Both the position numbers and the translations under genes were made by a program. Source: Bryobacter sp. (GTDB lineage Bacteria > Acidobacteriota > Terriglobia > Bryobacterales > Bryobacteraceae). Taken from it: a DNA stretch of 40,255 nt. The DNA lies in the NCBI GenBank assembly GCA_022843605.1, contig JALHNI010000047.1:1-40255 (forward strand), in the 5' to 3' direction. Below the pieces are notes generated by a model. That model did no database searches. It was not told the DNA's origin and worked only from the letters and a program-made list of their open reading frames with translations. Positions 8,919-18,243 of the stretch are shown piece by piece. Numbering within the stretch: the first letter of the stretch is position 1; each line of letters begins with the position of its first letter.

Positions 8919-9929
8919 ATGGCACAAGCCGAAACCGAACAACTCAATCAGATGATTCTGAACGTGGCCTTGAGCCGTGCAGTCTGTAGTGTGGCGGAAC
9001 TGGGTGTGGCGGACCACCTCGAAGCCGGAACGCCCCGTTCCGCCGAGGATCTAGCCAAGGAGACCGGCGCGCATCCCCGGTCGCTCCATCGGGTGCTTCG
9101 CTTTCTGGCAGGTCACGGCCTTTTCCAGGAGACGGCGGACGGGCGCTTCGACCACACTCCGCTTTCAAGCGTTCTGCGCACCGATGCCGAAGGCTCATAT
9201 CGCGCCGGTGCCCGGATGTTCCATCGAATGTTTCCGGCCTGGGACGGCTTGGATCACTCGTTGCGCACGGGCGAGCCGGGATTCAATAAAGTCTTCGGCA
9301 TGGGGGTCTTCGATTACGTCGGCCAGAATCCGGACCTTGGTCCCATTCTGGATGCGGGAATGACCTGCTTCCACGGCTACGAGACGGGGGCCATGCTGGA
9401 GGCCTATGACTTCGGTGGGGTGCAGGTGTTGGCGGATATCGGCGGAGGGAATGGCTCGCTGATCTCGGGTGTCCTGCAGCGGTATCCGGAGATGCGCGGG
9501 CTGCTCTTCGATCTGGGCCACGTGATGGCGAGGGCGAAGGCGAATCTGCAAGCGGCCGGCTTGGCGGAACGTTGTCAGGTACTTGAGGGGAGTTTCTTCG
9601 AGAGCATTCCGGCCGGGGCCGATGCCTATCTCTTCCGTCACATCATCCACGATTGGACGGACGAGCAGTGCATCCAGATTCTGGGCCATTGCCGGAAAGT
9701 GATTCCCGAGACGGGCCGAGTACTGTTGGTGGAATGTGTTGTACCGAAGGGGAATGGCCCCTCGATCTCGAAGTACTTCGATATGACGATGATGACGTTC
9801 CCGGGCGGAATCGAACGGACCGCGGCGGAGTTTGAAAGGCTGCTGGCTCAGTCCGGGTTCGAACTGGCTTCAATCACCCCGACCTCTTCGATGGTGAGCG
9901 TGGTGGAGGGCCGGCCCCTCAGAGGCTAG
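8919..9929 (+). CDS. O-methyltransferase, plant-COMT/hydroxyneurosporene type (methyltransferase family 2)
   Basis: A 336-residue protein with an N-terminal winged-helix dimerisation domain (about residues 12-95, VADHLEAGTPRSAEDLAKETG..RSLHRVLRFLAGHGLF). It is followed by a SAM-binding domain with LADIGGGNGSL (motif I, about 170-180) and the characteristic HIIHDWTDEQ, which carries the catalytic His-Asp region. Family members methylate hydroxyl groups on small aromatic or polyketide-type molecules. No biosynthetic cluster surrounds it, so the substrate is unknown. The ATG is preceded by GGGAGGAAATCGA, a clear ribosome site. Its TAG stop lies inside a CTAG shared with the convergent downstream gene. 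Confidence 0.88.
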   Translation: MAQAETEQLNQMILNVALSRAVCSVAELGVADHLEAGTPRSAEDLAKETGAHPRSLHRVLRFLAGHGLFQETADGRFDHTPLSSVLRTDAEGSYRAGARMFHRMFPAWDGLDHSLRTGEPGFNKVFGMGVFDYVGQNPDLGPILDAGMTCFHGYETGAMLEAYDFGGVQVLADIGGGNGSLISGVLQRYPEMRGLLFDLGHVMARAKANLQAAGLAERCQVLEGSFFESIPAGADAYLFRHIIHDWTDEQCIQILGHCRKVIPETGRVLLVECVVPKGNGPSISKYFDMTMMTFPGGIERTAAEFERLLAQSGFELASITPTSSMVSVVEGRPLRG

Positions 9930-10243
9930 GCGGCAGTGACCGGTTCGGCCACCGGAGCCCGGCGCGAGCGCTGGTTCGCCAGGTAGGCGGAGATCATCAT
10001 CGGGCGCGCCGCGCCCTTTTCCATATCGCGCTGGACGGCCTTCTGATAGCGCTTGAGCGTTTCGCGCTTGGCCGAGTCTCGGAGCTGACATCCCTCGATG
10101 TCGAGCAGGATCTCGATCTCCCAGGGCTGAAACGTATTCCGCGTCACATTGCCCCGCAGGAGCTCGTTCATCAGCTTGTTGAACTGATTCAGCAGTACTT
10201 CGCTGTCGATCTCGCTGACGTCGCGTCTAAACCAGTTGTTCAT
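9926..10243 (-). CDS. Conserved-looking hypothetical protein, small and charged
   Basis: I do not recognise a family. The ATG at 10243 is chosen because GGAGAG lies 4 nt upstream. An in-frame upstream ATG at 10273 would add ten residues and lacks a site. The 105-residue product is soluble and helical-looking. It begins MNNWFRRDVSEIDSEVLLNQFNKLM and has a W-E-I-x-x-L-L-D-I-E segment followed by a highly basic helix (RDSAKRETLKRYQKAVQRDMEKG). The tail is Ala/Arg/Pro rich. No TM segment or signal peptide. Coding is supported by the ribosome site and by absence of a better frame. It overlaps the O-methyltransferase stop by 4 nt. Confidence 0.7.
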   Translation of the reverse strand: MNNWFRRDVSEIDSEVLLNQFNKLMNELLRGNVTRNTFQPWEIEILLDIEGCQLRDSAKRETLKRYQKAVQRDMEKGAARPMMISAYLANQRSRRAPVAEPVTAA

Positions 10244-10378
10244 GGGTCTCTCCATCGTGCTATTTCCCATCACTAGAGCATCGGTAAGGTGGGGGGAAAA
10301 CTTGAGTGAAAATCTGAAGGTTCTAGACCTTAGGTTTTGCAGCCTGAATAGAATCAGTGGTTTGAGTTCAGAAAATTG

Positions 10379-11188
10379 TTAATTCAGGCGGATGGGTCCT
10401 ACGTCGAGCGCCGCGATGCGGCGTTCGACGCCGGCCCGGTCCTCAGCTTCGGGAGCCAGATGTAGGTACTGCTCGAGATCGCGGCGGGCTTGGGCAAAGT
10501 CCCCGCGTTCGATATCGAGCTGCCCGCGCTGCTTCCAAAGCTCGGCGGCCAGGGGGCGCGCGACCAGCATCCAGTCCACCACGGCGGTCGCCTTGGTATA
10601 GGCGTGCGTGCGGACGTAGATGCCGCGAAGGTTGTTGAGCATCCGCAGGATGATCTGCTGCCGGGTTGCCGGTTCAAAGTCGGTTTCGCTGACGCTGCCG
10701 CCCATCTCGCGGATCATCGTCGCGCACTCCTCGCGATTCATGAAGCGGCCCGCGCGGAAAACGTCGAGGTAGACCGAGAACGCACCTTGGCGAAATTCGG
10801 TGACGAAGTGCCCGGGGAGGGGAACTCCATAGACTTCGGCGCCCAAACGGCGCCCGATCTCCAGATAGACCACGGATAACGTGATCGGAATCCCGGTGTG
10901 CTGGCGGAGCACCTCGTTCAGACAGCTGTTCTGCGGATCGTAATAACTCGCCTCGTTTCCGCGGAAACCCTGTTCTTCGAAGAGATAGTGATGGGTTTCG
11001 CGGAGAAACGAGCTGGGGTCGCCTTCCATGCGGCGCTGGATGGTTTCGGCGTGAAAGTCCAGCAAGTCGATCCAGGTTTGCGGTTCAAGGTCCGTAAACT
11101 CGAGGCGCGCCAGTTCCAGGGCGGCACGGTCCAAGGTGACCGAGTTGTCCCCGGCCAGGAGTTTTTCGAGGCTGCCGTCCCACTTCAT
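10379..11188 (-). CDS. SirB1-family transglutaminase-like protein with TPR-like C-terminus
   Basis: A 269-residue protein of the SirB1/UPF0162 family. The transglutaminase-like core includes DPQNSCLNEVLRQHTGIPITLSVVYLEIGRRLG (about residues 83-115) and GVPLPGHFV (about 121-129), both signature blocks. The C-terminal 80 residues form TPR-like helices (ATAVVDWMLVARPLAAELWKQRGQLDIERGDFAQARRDLEQYL). Biochemical function is not established for the family. Monocistronic by context: it is divergent from trpE(G), with only 58 nt between the starts, and tandem with the small hypothetical gene after a 105-nt gap. Confidence 0.88.
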   Translation of the reverse strand: MKWDGSLEKLLAGDNSVTLDRAALELARLEFTDLEPQTWIDLLDFHAETIQRRMEGDPSSFLRETHHYLFEEQGFRGNEASYYDPQNSCLNEVLRQHTGIPITLSVVYLEIGRRLGAEVYGVPLPGHFVTEFRQGAFSVYLDVFRAGRFMNREECATMIREMGGSVSETDFEPATRQQIILRMLNNLRGIYVRTHAYTKATAVVDWMLVARPLAAELWKQRGQLDIERGDFAQARRDLEQYLHLAPEAEDRAGVERRIAALDVGPIRLN

Positions 11189-11246
11189 TGCGTGTGCACT
11201 CTCTTCACGCTAGCACGCGGCTGTTATCGTAAAGAAGAGAGTACCC

Positions 11247-13394
11247 ATGTCCCATCTCCGCTATCAAACGCCCAGCGGAATCTCGGTGACGCGGCAGACA
11301 TCGAAGGTCCCCTATCGACGGGGCCTGCGCGGTCTGCTTCGCGACCTCGATCAATTCCGCGGCTGCTATTTTTCCTCTGGCTATGAATATCCGGGGCGCT
11401 ACTCTCGTTGGGACTTCGGTACGGTCAAACCGCCTCTCGAAGTGATCTCCGCCGGACGCCAAATGACGTTTCGCGCCCTGAACGAACGCGGCGTGCGGAT
11501 TCTGCGCATGCTGACGCCGGTGCTCACCCAGCACCCGCATTGGGAAGATTTCCGCGTCACCGAAGGGCTGATCACCGGGACGCTGAAGCCATTGCCCGAA
11601 CTCTTTTCCGAAGAAGAACGCAGCAAGCAGCCTTCGGCCTTCTCCATCCTGCGCGCTTTCACCCAGGAGTTCCGCCACGCCAAGGATCCGCACCTGGCGC
11701 TGGTGGGCGCGTTCGGCTTCGATCTGCTTTTCCAGTTTGATCCCATCAACCTCCGCCTGCCGCGCGAAGGCGTGAAGGACCTTCATCTGTTCCTCTGTGA
11801 CCAGATCTGGTTCATGGACCGCAAGAAGGAACAGATCGTTCGCTACGACTACGAGTTCGCCTTGGGCGACAACTCCACCGTCGGTGTTGAGCGGACTGGT
11901 GAAGCCGTGGCTCCCCCCTTGCAACTGCCTCCCGCGCCGATCGAGAGCGACCACACTCCCGAAGAGTACATGGCCAACGTCGAGACCGTCCGCCAGCGGA
12001 TGAAGGTGGGCGACTACTACGAGGTCGTGCTCCGGCAGACCTTCCGGACGCCCTACGGCGGCCGTCCGTCCGAGCTGTTTGAACGCATCCAGACGCTGAG
12101 CCCCAGTCCCTACGAGTTCCTGATTCAGCTGGGTGACGAAGCGCTCGTTGGCGCTTCGCCCGAAATGTTTGTGCGCGTGGAAGGCACGCGCATCGAAACC
12201 TGCCCGATCTCCGGGACGGCCCGCCGCACGGGCGACCCCATGCGGGATGCCGATGCGATTCGCGAACTGCTGAACTCTCCGAAAGAGGAGAGCGAACTGA
12301 CGATGTGTACGGACGTCGATCGCAACGACAAGTCGCGCGTCTGTTTGCCCGGTACGGTGCAGTTGATTGGGCGGAGGCTGATCGAGTCCTATGCGGGGCT
12401 TTTCCATACGGTGGACCATGTGGAAGGCACCCTGGAGCCGGGCTTCGATTCGCTCGATGCCTTTCTGACGCACATGTGGGCCGTCACCGTGATTGGCGCG
12501 CCGAAGAAGTGGGCCGCGCAAGCGGTGGAAGATCTGGAGAAGTCGGCGCGCGGCTGGTATGGCGGCGCTGTGGGCATGATCGCGATGAACGGCGATATCA
12601 ACACCGGCATCACCATTCGTACCGCCCATTTGAAGCACGGCATGGCGAACTACTCGGCCGGCGCGACCCTGCTGTATGACTCGGTGCCCGAAGCCGAGGA
12701 AGCCGAGACGCGCCTGAAGGCCACGGGTTTCTTCCGCGCTCTGGGGCCGCAGGCTCCCAAGGTGAGCAAGACGAAGTTGCAGACCCCGGCCAGTGGACTG
12801 AAGCTGCTGCTCGTCGACAACGAAGATTGCTTCATCCACACGCTCGCCAACTATGCCCGGCAAGCCGGGGCCAGCATTGTCACCTATCGCTGGGGTTTCC
12901 CGCTGCATCTGCTGGACGAAGTGAAGCCGGACCTCCTGCTGGTGTCGCCCGGCCCGGCGCGCCCCGCTGACTTCGGCGTGCCCGACCTGGTGCGCGAAGC
13001 GGCCCGGCGTGGCTTGCCCGTCTTTGGCGTCTGCCTGGGCCTGCAGGGTATTGTCGAAGCCTTTGGCGGCGATCTGGACGTGCTCGACTATCCGATGCAC
13101 GGTAAGCCATCCTACATTCGCCATCACAACGAAGGCGTGTTCGAAGGGCTGCCGGAGCGTTTCCGCGTGGGCCGCTATCACTCGTTGCATGCTCGCCGCA
13201 GTACGCTGCCACGCGAGCTCGAAGTGACTGCTGAGAGCGAGGACGGCATCATCATGGGCGTTCGTCATCGCGACCTGCCGATCGAGGGCGTGCAATTCCA
13301 TCCCGAGAGCCTGCTGTCGCTGGAAGGCCAGGTGGGTCTTGAACTGATGCGGAACGCCATGCTGATTCCGTCGCGTGCGACGCTGGCTAAGTGA
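11247..13394 (+). CDS. trpE(G): Anthranilate synthase, fused alpha and beta subunits
   Basis: A 715-residue single-chain anthranilate synthase that converts chorismate plus glutamine to anthranilate, the first step of tryptophan synthesis. The N-terminal about 505 residues are TrpE, with the chorismate-binding blocks VGASPEMFVRVEGTRIETCPISGTARR, ESELTMCTDVDRNDKSRVC and AVTVIGAPKKWAAQAVE. After a short linker the TrpG amidotransferase starts at about residue 524 (LKLLLVDNEDCFIHTLANY). It has the nucleophile C596 in FGVCLGLQG and the H685/E687 pair in VQFHPES. The oxyanion-loop motif reads SPGPARP where SPGPGSP is usual. Length and order match the rhizobial TrpE(G) fusions. No leader peptide or attenuator fits in the 58-nt upstream gap. 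No other trp genes are adjacent. Confidence 0.93.
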   Translation: MSHLRYQTPSGISVTRQTSKVPYRRGLRGLLRDLDQFRGCYFSSGYEYPGRYSRWDFGTVKPPLEVISAGRQMTFRALNERGVRILRMLTPVLTQHPHWEDFRVTEGLITGTLKPLPELFSEEERSKQPSAFSILRAFTQEFRHAKDPHLALVGAFGFDLLFQFDPINLRLPREGVKDLHLFLCDQIWFMDRKKEQIVRYDYEFALGDNSTVGVERTGEAVAPPLQLPPAPIESDHTPEEYMANVETVRQRMKVGDYYEVVLRQTFRTPYGGRPSELFERIQTLSPSPYEFLIQLGDEALVGASPEMFVRVEGTRIETCPISGTARRTGDPMRDADAIRELLNSPKEESELTMCTDVDRNDKSRVCLPGTVQLIGRRLIESYAGLFHTVDHVEGTLEPGFDSLDAFLTHMWAVTVIGAPKKWAAQAVEDLEKSARGWYGGAVGMIAMNGDINTGITIRTAHLKHGMANYSAGATLLYDSVPEAEEAETRLKATGFFRALGPQAPKVSKTKLQTPASGLKLLLVDNEDCFIHTLANYARQAGASIVTYRWGFPLHLLDEVKPDLLLVSPGPARPADFGVPDLVREAARRGLPVFGVCLGLQGIVEAFGGDLDVLDYPMHGKPSYIRHHNEGVFEGLPERFRVGRYHSLHARRSTLPRELEVTAESEDGIIMGVRHRDLPIEGVQFHPESLLSLEGQVGLELMRNAMLIPSRATLAK

Positions 13395-13430
13395 CGGGCA
13401 AAGCCGCTCCATTTTCAGTAATCTGATCCG

Positions 13431-13880
13431 ATGGCAGTTGAGATTCGTGTTTTGGGGCCTGATGATCTGGCCGTGCTGCTGAATGTGGCAGACGACGTCT
13501 TCGACCATCCCATTCAGCCCGGGTATGCCGAGGAGTTCCTGCGCGATCCGCGGCATCACATCGCTGTGGCGATCGACGATGGCCTGGTGGTGGGCTTTGC
13601 CTCTGCTGTTCACTATCTCCATCCCGACGCCGCGCCCCAGTTGTGGATCAACGAAGTGGGCGTGGCTGAGACGCACCTGCGCCGGGGCTTGGGGAAAGCG
13701 CTATTGCTGCGCCTGTTTGACGTTGGGCGCGCCGAGCGGTGCCAGGAGGCCTGGGTCCTCACCCATCGGACGAACTTGGCGGCTATGGGTTTGTATCTCT
13801 CGGTTGGCGGCCAGGAAGGCGCCGACCATGAGTCGCCTGGCGATGAAATCGTCGGCTACACCTTCAGCCTGATTGCTTAG
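13431..13880 (+). CDS. GNAT-family N-acetyltransferase
   Basis: A 149-residue acetyltransferase. The acetyl-CoA pyrophosphate loop is ETHLRRGLGKALLLRLF (about residues 80-96, R-x-G-x-G/A), preceded by the beta strand LWINEVGV. A conserved NLAAMGLYLSVGG near the end is motif B. Overall pattern resembles the AAC(3)-I-like group, but substrate cannot be inferred and no resistance claim is made. A TAATCT hexamer ends 6 nt before the ATG and there is no Shine-Dalgarno, so a leaderless transcript is possible. It follows trpE(G) after 36 nt. Confidence 0.83.
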   Translation: MAVEIRVLGPDDLAVLLNVADDVFDHPIQPGYAEEFLRDPRHHIAVAIDDGLVVGFASAVHYLHPDAAPQLWINEVGVAETHLRRGLGKALLLRLFDVGRAERCQEAWVLTHRTNLAAMGLYLSVGGQEGADHESPGDEIVGYTFSLIA

Positions 13881-13904
13881 CTGCGACCTATACTAGTGGC
13901 TGCC

Positions 13905-15131
13905 ATGCAAATCTCCCGTGCCGCTTTCCTGGCGACGTTCGCCGCACCGCTCTTCGGGGCGCCACCGGCGGGCTTTGGGTTCGACGAGTTCAAGGCGCGT
14001 CGTATGGCACTGCGCAAGCAATTGGGCCAGGCGGTCGCGCTATTAGAAGGCCTTACGGATGAGCAGGGCGAACTGTCGCGGGACGGCTTCTTTCAGGACC
14101 CCAACTTCTTCTACCTCACTGGCTGGCGCGAAGCCGGCGCCGCCCTGCTGTTGACGCCTGAGGGCGAGACGCTCTACCTTCCGAAACGCCGCCCCGATAC
14201 CGACCGCTGGCACGGCCGCCTGGCGGCTTTCGACGATGAGGGCATGGCCGCGCAGGCCGGAGTGGATCGCGTTGCCTCCCGTGAGAAGCTCGAAGACGAC
14301 CTGGCCGCCGCGCTGACGAAAGACCCGAAGCTGTACGCGATCGACGGCAAGTGGAAGCTCAAGGGCAAGGATTTTGCCGATCTTCAGATTCCGGTCGCCC
14401 GACTGCGCATGGTGAAGTCGCCCGCCGAATTGAAGAAGCTGGAAAAGGCGATCGCCGCCTCCGAAGCGGCGCACCGGGCGGCGTGGGCGCGGATGAAGCC
14501 TGGAGTTTTCGAGTACAACGTTGCCAATACGATGATGTCGACCTATCGGGAGATGGGCTGCCAACGGAGCGCCTATCCGCCGATTGTCGGCTCCGGGCAG
14601 AACTCGGTGAAGCTGCACTATAACTCGAACGATCGCCGGATGGATGACGGCGAGATCCTGCTGATGGATGTGGCCGGGGAGTTCGACGGCTATTGCGCGG
14701 ACATCACCCGTACGGCGCCGGTGAACGGCAAGTTCTCCCCACGGCAGCGCGAGGTCTACGAGTTGGTGCTGGGTGCGCAGCAGGCCGCTATTGCGGCGTG
14801 CAAGCCTGGTATGAGGCTCGGCCGCAAGGGTCCCAATAGTCTGCACCAACTCACGTTTGAGTACTTCGAGTCCCATGGCAAACTCGGCAAGTACTTCAAC
14901 CACGGGCTGGGCCACCACATCGGCCTCGACGTGCATGACCCCTTCGATCCGGAACTGCCGCTGGCCGCCGGTCACGTCATCACCATCGAGCCTGGCCTGT
15001 ATCTGCCCGACGAAAAACTGGGCGTTCGCATTGAGGATATGGTCCTGGTGACGGAGAACGGCTGCCGGGTGATGACCGGCGGGTTGCCGAGCGCTCCGGC
15101 GGCGATCGAGGCCGCGATCAAGCGCAGATGA
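13905..15131 (+). CDS. M24-family metallopeptidase (aminopeptidase P-like), predicted exported
   Basis: A Xaa-Pro aminopeptidase-like enzyme of 408 residues from the ATG at 13905; a GTG nine bases earlier is possible. A hydrophobic N-terminus (MQISRAAFLATFAAPLFGAPPAG) suggests export. The N-terminal creatinase/AMP-like half runs to about residue 165. The pita-bread catalytic half carries the five metal ligands in ILLMDVAGEFDGYCADITRT (two Asp), HHIGLDVHD (His), ITIEPGLYLP (Glu) and VRIEDMVLV (Glu). It should remove N-terminal residues preceding proline. A TATACT hexamer ends 10 nt upstream of the ATG without a ribosome site. The stop overlaps the kinase start in an ATGA, so the peptidase is coupled to a signalling pair. 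Confidence 0.88.
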   Translation: MQISRAAFLATFAAPLFGAPPAGFGFDEFKARRMALRKQLGQAVALLEGLTDEQGELSRDGFFQDPNFFYLTGWREAGAALLLTPEGETLYLPKRRPDTDRWHGRLAAFDDEGMAAQAGVDRVASREKLEDDLAAALTKDPKLYAIDGKWKLKGKDFADLQIPVARLRMVKSPAELKKLEKAIAASEAAHRAAWARMKPGVFEYNVANTMMSTYREMGCQRSAYPPIVGSGQNSVKLHYNSNDRRMDDGEILLMDVAGEFDGYCADITRTAPVNGKFSPRQREVYELVLGAQQAAIAACKPGMRLGRKGPNSLHQLTFEYFESHGKLGKYFNHGLGHHIGLDVHDPFDPELPLAAGHVITIEPGLYLPDEKLGVRIEDMVLVTENGCRVMTGGLPSAPAAIEAAIKRR

Positions 15132-16912
15132 ACCGTCATTTGGGCTTTGTGCTGGTGCTCGCCGCGGCCTGCGTCGTGGGCATTCTCCTGTCGTTTACCC
15201 GGCTCGCTTCGACGATCGACAACGCCGCCTACGACTGGATGTTCAACCTTCACCTGCCCGCCTATCCGGCGGCGCGGTCCGCGTTGCTCACCATCGACGA
15301 AGCCAGCCTCACCGCCACCGGCGGACGCCAGCACCTGCGCAAGACCCTGGCCGGCGCGCTGGAGCATGTGGCGGCGGCGAAGCCCTCGGCCGTGGCGATC
15401 GACTTGATTCTGGCCGAGCCGAGCGAAGGCGACGAGGCTTTGCGCGCCGCCTTCGCGCGTGCCCCCAATCTGGTGCTGGGGGCCGACATCCCGCAACATG
15501 GAGGCTGGGAGTGGCCGATCTTCCGTGCGCAGGCGCGCGCCGTGGGCCACGTCCACGCTGACCCGGATCCCGTCAGCCGTCACCTGCCGCTGATGAAGGC
15601 GCAAGCAGGCGATCGGCTCTGGGCCATGTGCCTGGAGGCCTACCGGTTGACCGCGCAGGCCAGCATTTTGGAGACGCCCACTGACCTTGAGGTGGGCGCC
15701 ATGCTGATTCCCGCTCGCCCGGAGACGGCTCGCGCCATGCGGATTCGCTACCGGCCGCCGGGCGCGATCCAGCGGCTCTCCCTGCGCGAGGTGACCGAGG
15801 ATCCGTCGCGCGCCGCCCTGTTTGCCGGGAAAGCAGTTTTCGTCGGGTTCACCGCGCAAAGCGAAGTGAAGGACCGCCTGATGACGCCCATGGAAGTGAT
15901 GATGCCGGGCGTCGAGATTCATGCGCACGCCTTTGAGACCCTCGCCGCGGGCGACTTTCTCACCGACGCCCCGGCCTGGACCGGCGTCTTTGCCTGCATC
16001 ATTCTGGCGGCCTTGGCCGGGCTGATCTTCTGGCGCATGCCCGGCTGGATCGCCTACGTCGCCGGGGGCGTCCTGCTGCTGTTGGCGCATTCGCTGCCGC
16101 ATCTCCTCTTTCGCCAAAGCATCGTCTTCCCGACTTTCGCGCCCCTGCTGGTGGCTTGGCTTTCGGTGGTGGGCGCGGCCGCTTACCAATACTTCGGGAC
16201 GCGCCTGCAACTGGTGCGCACCGAGCAGGAGCGGTCCCGCTATCAGCAGGCAATTCACTTTGTCACCCACGAGATGCGCACGCCGCTTACGGCAATTCAA
16301 GGCTCAAGCGAACTGATGTCGCGCTATAACTTGAACCCCGACAAGCAGAAGCAGATGGCGCAGATGATTAACGCCGAAAGTAAGCGGCTAGCCCGCATGA
16401 TCACCACCTTTCTGAATCTGGAACGCCTGGGCGACGGTTCGCTGGACCTGAAGCAGGAACCCTTCTCTGTAGCCCAGGCGCTGGAAGCCTGTGTTGACCG
16501 GGCGCGCCTGGTGGCGGAGCGCAAGCAAATGACCATCGACGTCATACAAGCTGATGACGCGGCGCTGAATGGTGACCGCGAATTGATGGAATACGCCATC
16601 TACAACTTACTGACCAATGCCGTAAAGTATTCTCCGGCGGAGACCGTCGTGACGGTGAAAAGCGAACGCCGCGGCAATCAACTGCGCCTCTCCGTAGCCG
16701 ACCAGGGCATGGGCATGGAGCCCCAGGAAGTGAAGCATATCTTCGATAAGTTCTACCGCACCAAACGCGCGGAAGCGGCGGGGATTGAAGGTACCGGTAT
16801 CGGACTCTCCATTGTGCTGGAGATTATCCGCCATCATGGAGGACAAATTGAAGTGTCCAGTAAACCTGGGCTTGGTTCGTGCTTTACACTAGTTCTACCG
16901 GCGTTATCGTGA
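15128..16912 (+). CDS. CHASE2-domain sensor histidine kinase
   Basis: A 594-residue membrane kinase. TM1 is at about residues 5-23. An extracytoplasmic CHASE2 sensor follows (about 25-280; ALLTIDEASL, AVAIDLIL, VFVGFTAQSEVKDR and MMPGVEIHAHAFETL are characteristic blocks), then three TM segments at about 284-302, 307-322 and 333-353. The HisKA domain holds H381 in FVTHEMRTPL. The HATPase domain shows the N box YNLLTNAVKYSP, G1 VADQGMGM, the F box FDKFYR and G2 GTGIGLSIVLEII. The ligand is unknown. The stop overlaps the next gene's GTG start, pairing it with the sigma-54 regulator. Confidence 0.93.
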   Translation: MNRHLGFVLVLAAACVVGILLSFTRLASTIDNAAYDWMFNLHLPAYPAARSALLTIDEASLTATGGRQHLRKTLAGALEHVAAAKPSAVAIDLILAEPSEGDEALRAAFARAPNLVLGADIPQHGGWEWPIFRAQARAVGHVHADPDPVSRHLPLMKAQAGDRLWAMCLEAYRLTAQASILETPTDLEVGAMLIPARPETARAMRIRYRPPGAIQRLSLREVTEDPSRAALFAGKAVFVGFTAQSEVKDRLMTPMEVMMPGVEIHAHAFETLAAGDFLTDAPAWTGVFACIILAALAGLIFWRMPGWIAYVAGGVLLLLAHSLPHLLFRQSIVFPTFAPLLVAWLSVVGAAAYQYFGTRLQLVRTEQERSRYQQAIHFVTHEMRTPLTAIQGSSELMSRYNLNPDKQKQMAQMINAESKRLARMITTFLNLERLGDGSLDLKQEPFSVAQALEACVDRARLVAERKQMTIDVIQADDAALNGDRELMEYAIYNLLTNAVKYSPAETVVTVKSERRGNQLRLSVADQGMGMEPQEVKHIFDKFYRTKRAEAAGIEGTGIGLSIVLEIIRHHGGQIEVSSKPGLGSCFTLVLPALS

Positions 16913-18243
16913 GTGACAAGAAGATATTAGTTGTGGAGGACGATGCTAGCGTCCGAACCACCTTAGTGACATTCCTGGAATTAGAGGGATACGATGTCGA
17001 AGCCGTGGGCTCCACCCGCGATGCGATGCTGCGCCTGCGCGACCAGACCTATCCGCTCGTCCTCTCCGACATTTATCTCGATGAGCGGACCGGCCTCGAT
17101 GTTCTCGAAGCCGCCCGCGAGAAGAACCCCAGTGGCAAGGTGATTCTGATGACCGGCCGCGCGAGCATGGAGACCGTGATGAAGGCCACCAAGGGTGGCG
17201 CCTTCGAGTACATCTCCAAGCCCTTCGAGTTCGATCAACTCTCCGACGTGCTCGACCGTGCGCAGGCCGCCATGCGGCCCGTCGACCATGACGACGCCGA
17301 GACCGATGTCGATGACCTGCCGCCGACCGAGATGATCGGCAGTTCCTCGCAGATGCTGGAAGTCTACAAGACCATCGCGAAAGTGGCCCCCACCGATGCC
17401 ACCGTCCTGGTGCAGGGCGAGACCGGTACGGGCAAAGAGATGATCGCCCGGATGATCCACCAGAACAGCCGCCGCTCCGAGCATCCGTTCGCCGCTGTCG
17501 ATTGCGGGGCCGTTGCCGCCTCACTCCTGGAAAGCGAGCTCTTTGGCAGCACCCGTGGAGCCTTTACCGGCGCGGATCGCGATCGCGTCGGGATCTTCGA
17601 AGCCGCCAACCGCGGCACAGTGTTTCTGGACGAAATCGGCGACATCGATGCCAGCTTTCAGTTGAAGTTACTGCGCTTCCTGCAGGAGCGCGAAGTGCGG
17701 CCCCTGGGCTCCTCGCGATCGAAGCCTGTCGATGTGCGCATTGTCTCGGCCACCAACCGCGATATGCAGAAGATGGTGGACGAAGGCAAGTTCCGTGAGG
17801 ACCTCTGGTTCCGCCTGAACACGGTGCCCGTCCGGCTGCCGCCGCTTCGCGAACGCCGGGGCGATGTGCCGCTGTTGGCGCACTTCTTCCTCAAGATTTA
17901 TAACGATCGCTACGGGCAGTCGACGAAGCTGCTGGATTCCGGGCTGCGCATGCTGGAGGACTACACCTGGCCGGGCAATGTCCGGCAGTTGCAGCACCTG
18001 ATGGAGCGGCTGACGATTCTGGCGCCCGAAGGCCGGATCGATGCTGGCGCGGTGCGGTTGGCGATCTCCGAGTCGCAGCCTTCCGAGACTTCCTCCGAGT
18101 CGCTGGCCGATACGGAAGCGGAGCAGATTCGTAAAGTGATGGCCGCGGCGAACAACAACAAGAGCCGAGCCGCCCGCATTCTGGGGATCGAGCGCAAGAC
18201 GCTCTACCGCAAGCTCGAGCGGCTGAATCTAATGGGCGATTAG
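16909..18243 (+). CDS. NtrC-type sigma-54-dependent response regulator
   Basis: A 444-residue regulator from the GTG at 16909, which overlaps the kinase stop as GTGA. The same frame is open from an ATG at 16879, but that lies inside the kinase. The receiver domain has the acidic pair D11/D12, phosphoacceptor D54, T82 and K104. The AAA+ domain has Walker A GETGTGKE, the sigma-54 contact loop GAFTGA, Walker [11 protein letters not shown] and the arginine-containing FREDLWFRL. The C-terminal Fis-type HTH is [30 protein letters not shown]. It should activate sigma-54 promoters on phosphorylation by the CHASE2 kinase. No clear -24/-12 promoter was seen in the window, so targets are elsewhere or missed. 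Confidence 0.93.
   Translation: MSDKKILVVEDDASVRTTLVTFLELEGYDVEAVGSTRDAMLRLRDQTYPLVLSDIYLDERTGLDVLEAAREKNPSGKVILMTGRASMETVMKATKGGAFEYISKPFEFDQLSDVLDRAQAAMRPVDHDDAETDVDDLPPTEMIGSSSQMLEVYKTIAKVAPTDATVLVQGETGTGKEMIARMIHQNSRRSEHPFAAVDCGAVAASLLESELFGSTRGAFTGADRDRVGIFEAANRGTVFLDEIGDIDASFQLKLLRFLQEREVRPLGSSRSKPVDVRIVSATNRDMQKMVDEGKFREDLWFRLNTVPVRLPPLRERRGDVPLLAHFFLKIYNDRYGQSTKLLDSGLRMLEDYTWPGNVRQLQHLMERLTILAPEGRIDAGAVRLAISESQPSETSSESLADTEAEQIRKVMAAANNNKSRAARILGIERKTLYRKLERLNLMGD

Noticed and set aside
11205..13676. An 823-codon open frame antisense to trpE(G)
   Set aside because: It mirrors the GC-rich third positions of a well-supported gene on the other strand, has no recognisable domain and reads through the intergenic gap and the next gene.
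14972..16300. A 442-codon antisense frame across the M24 peptidase and CHASE2 kinase
   Set aside because: Low-complexity Arg/Gly/His-rich shadow of two clear genes; no domain, no ribosome site.
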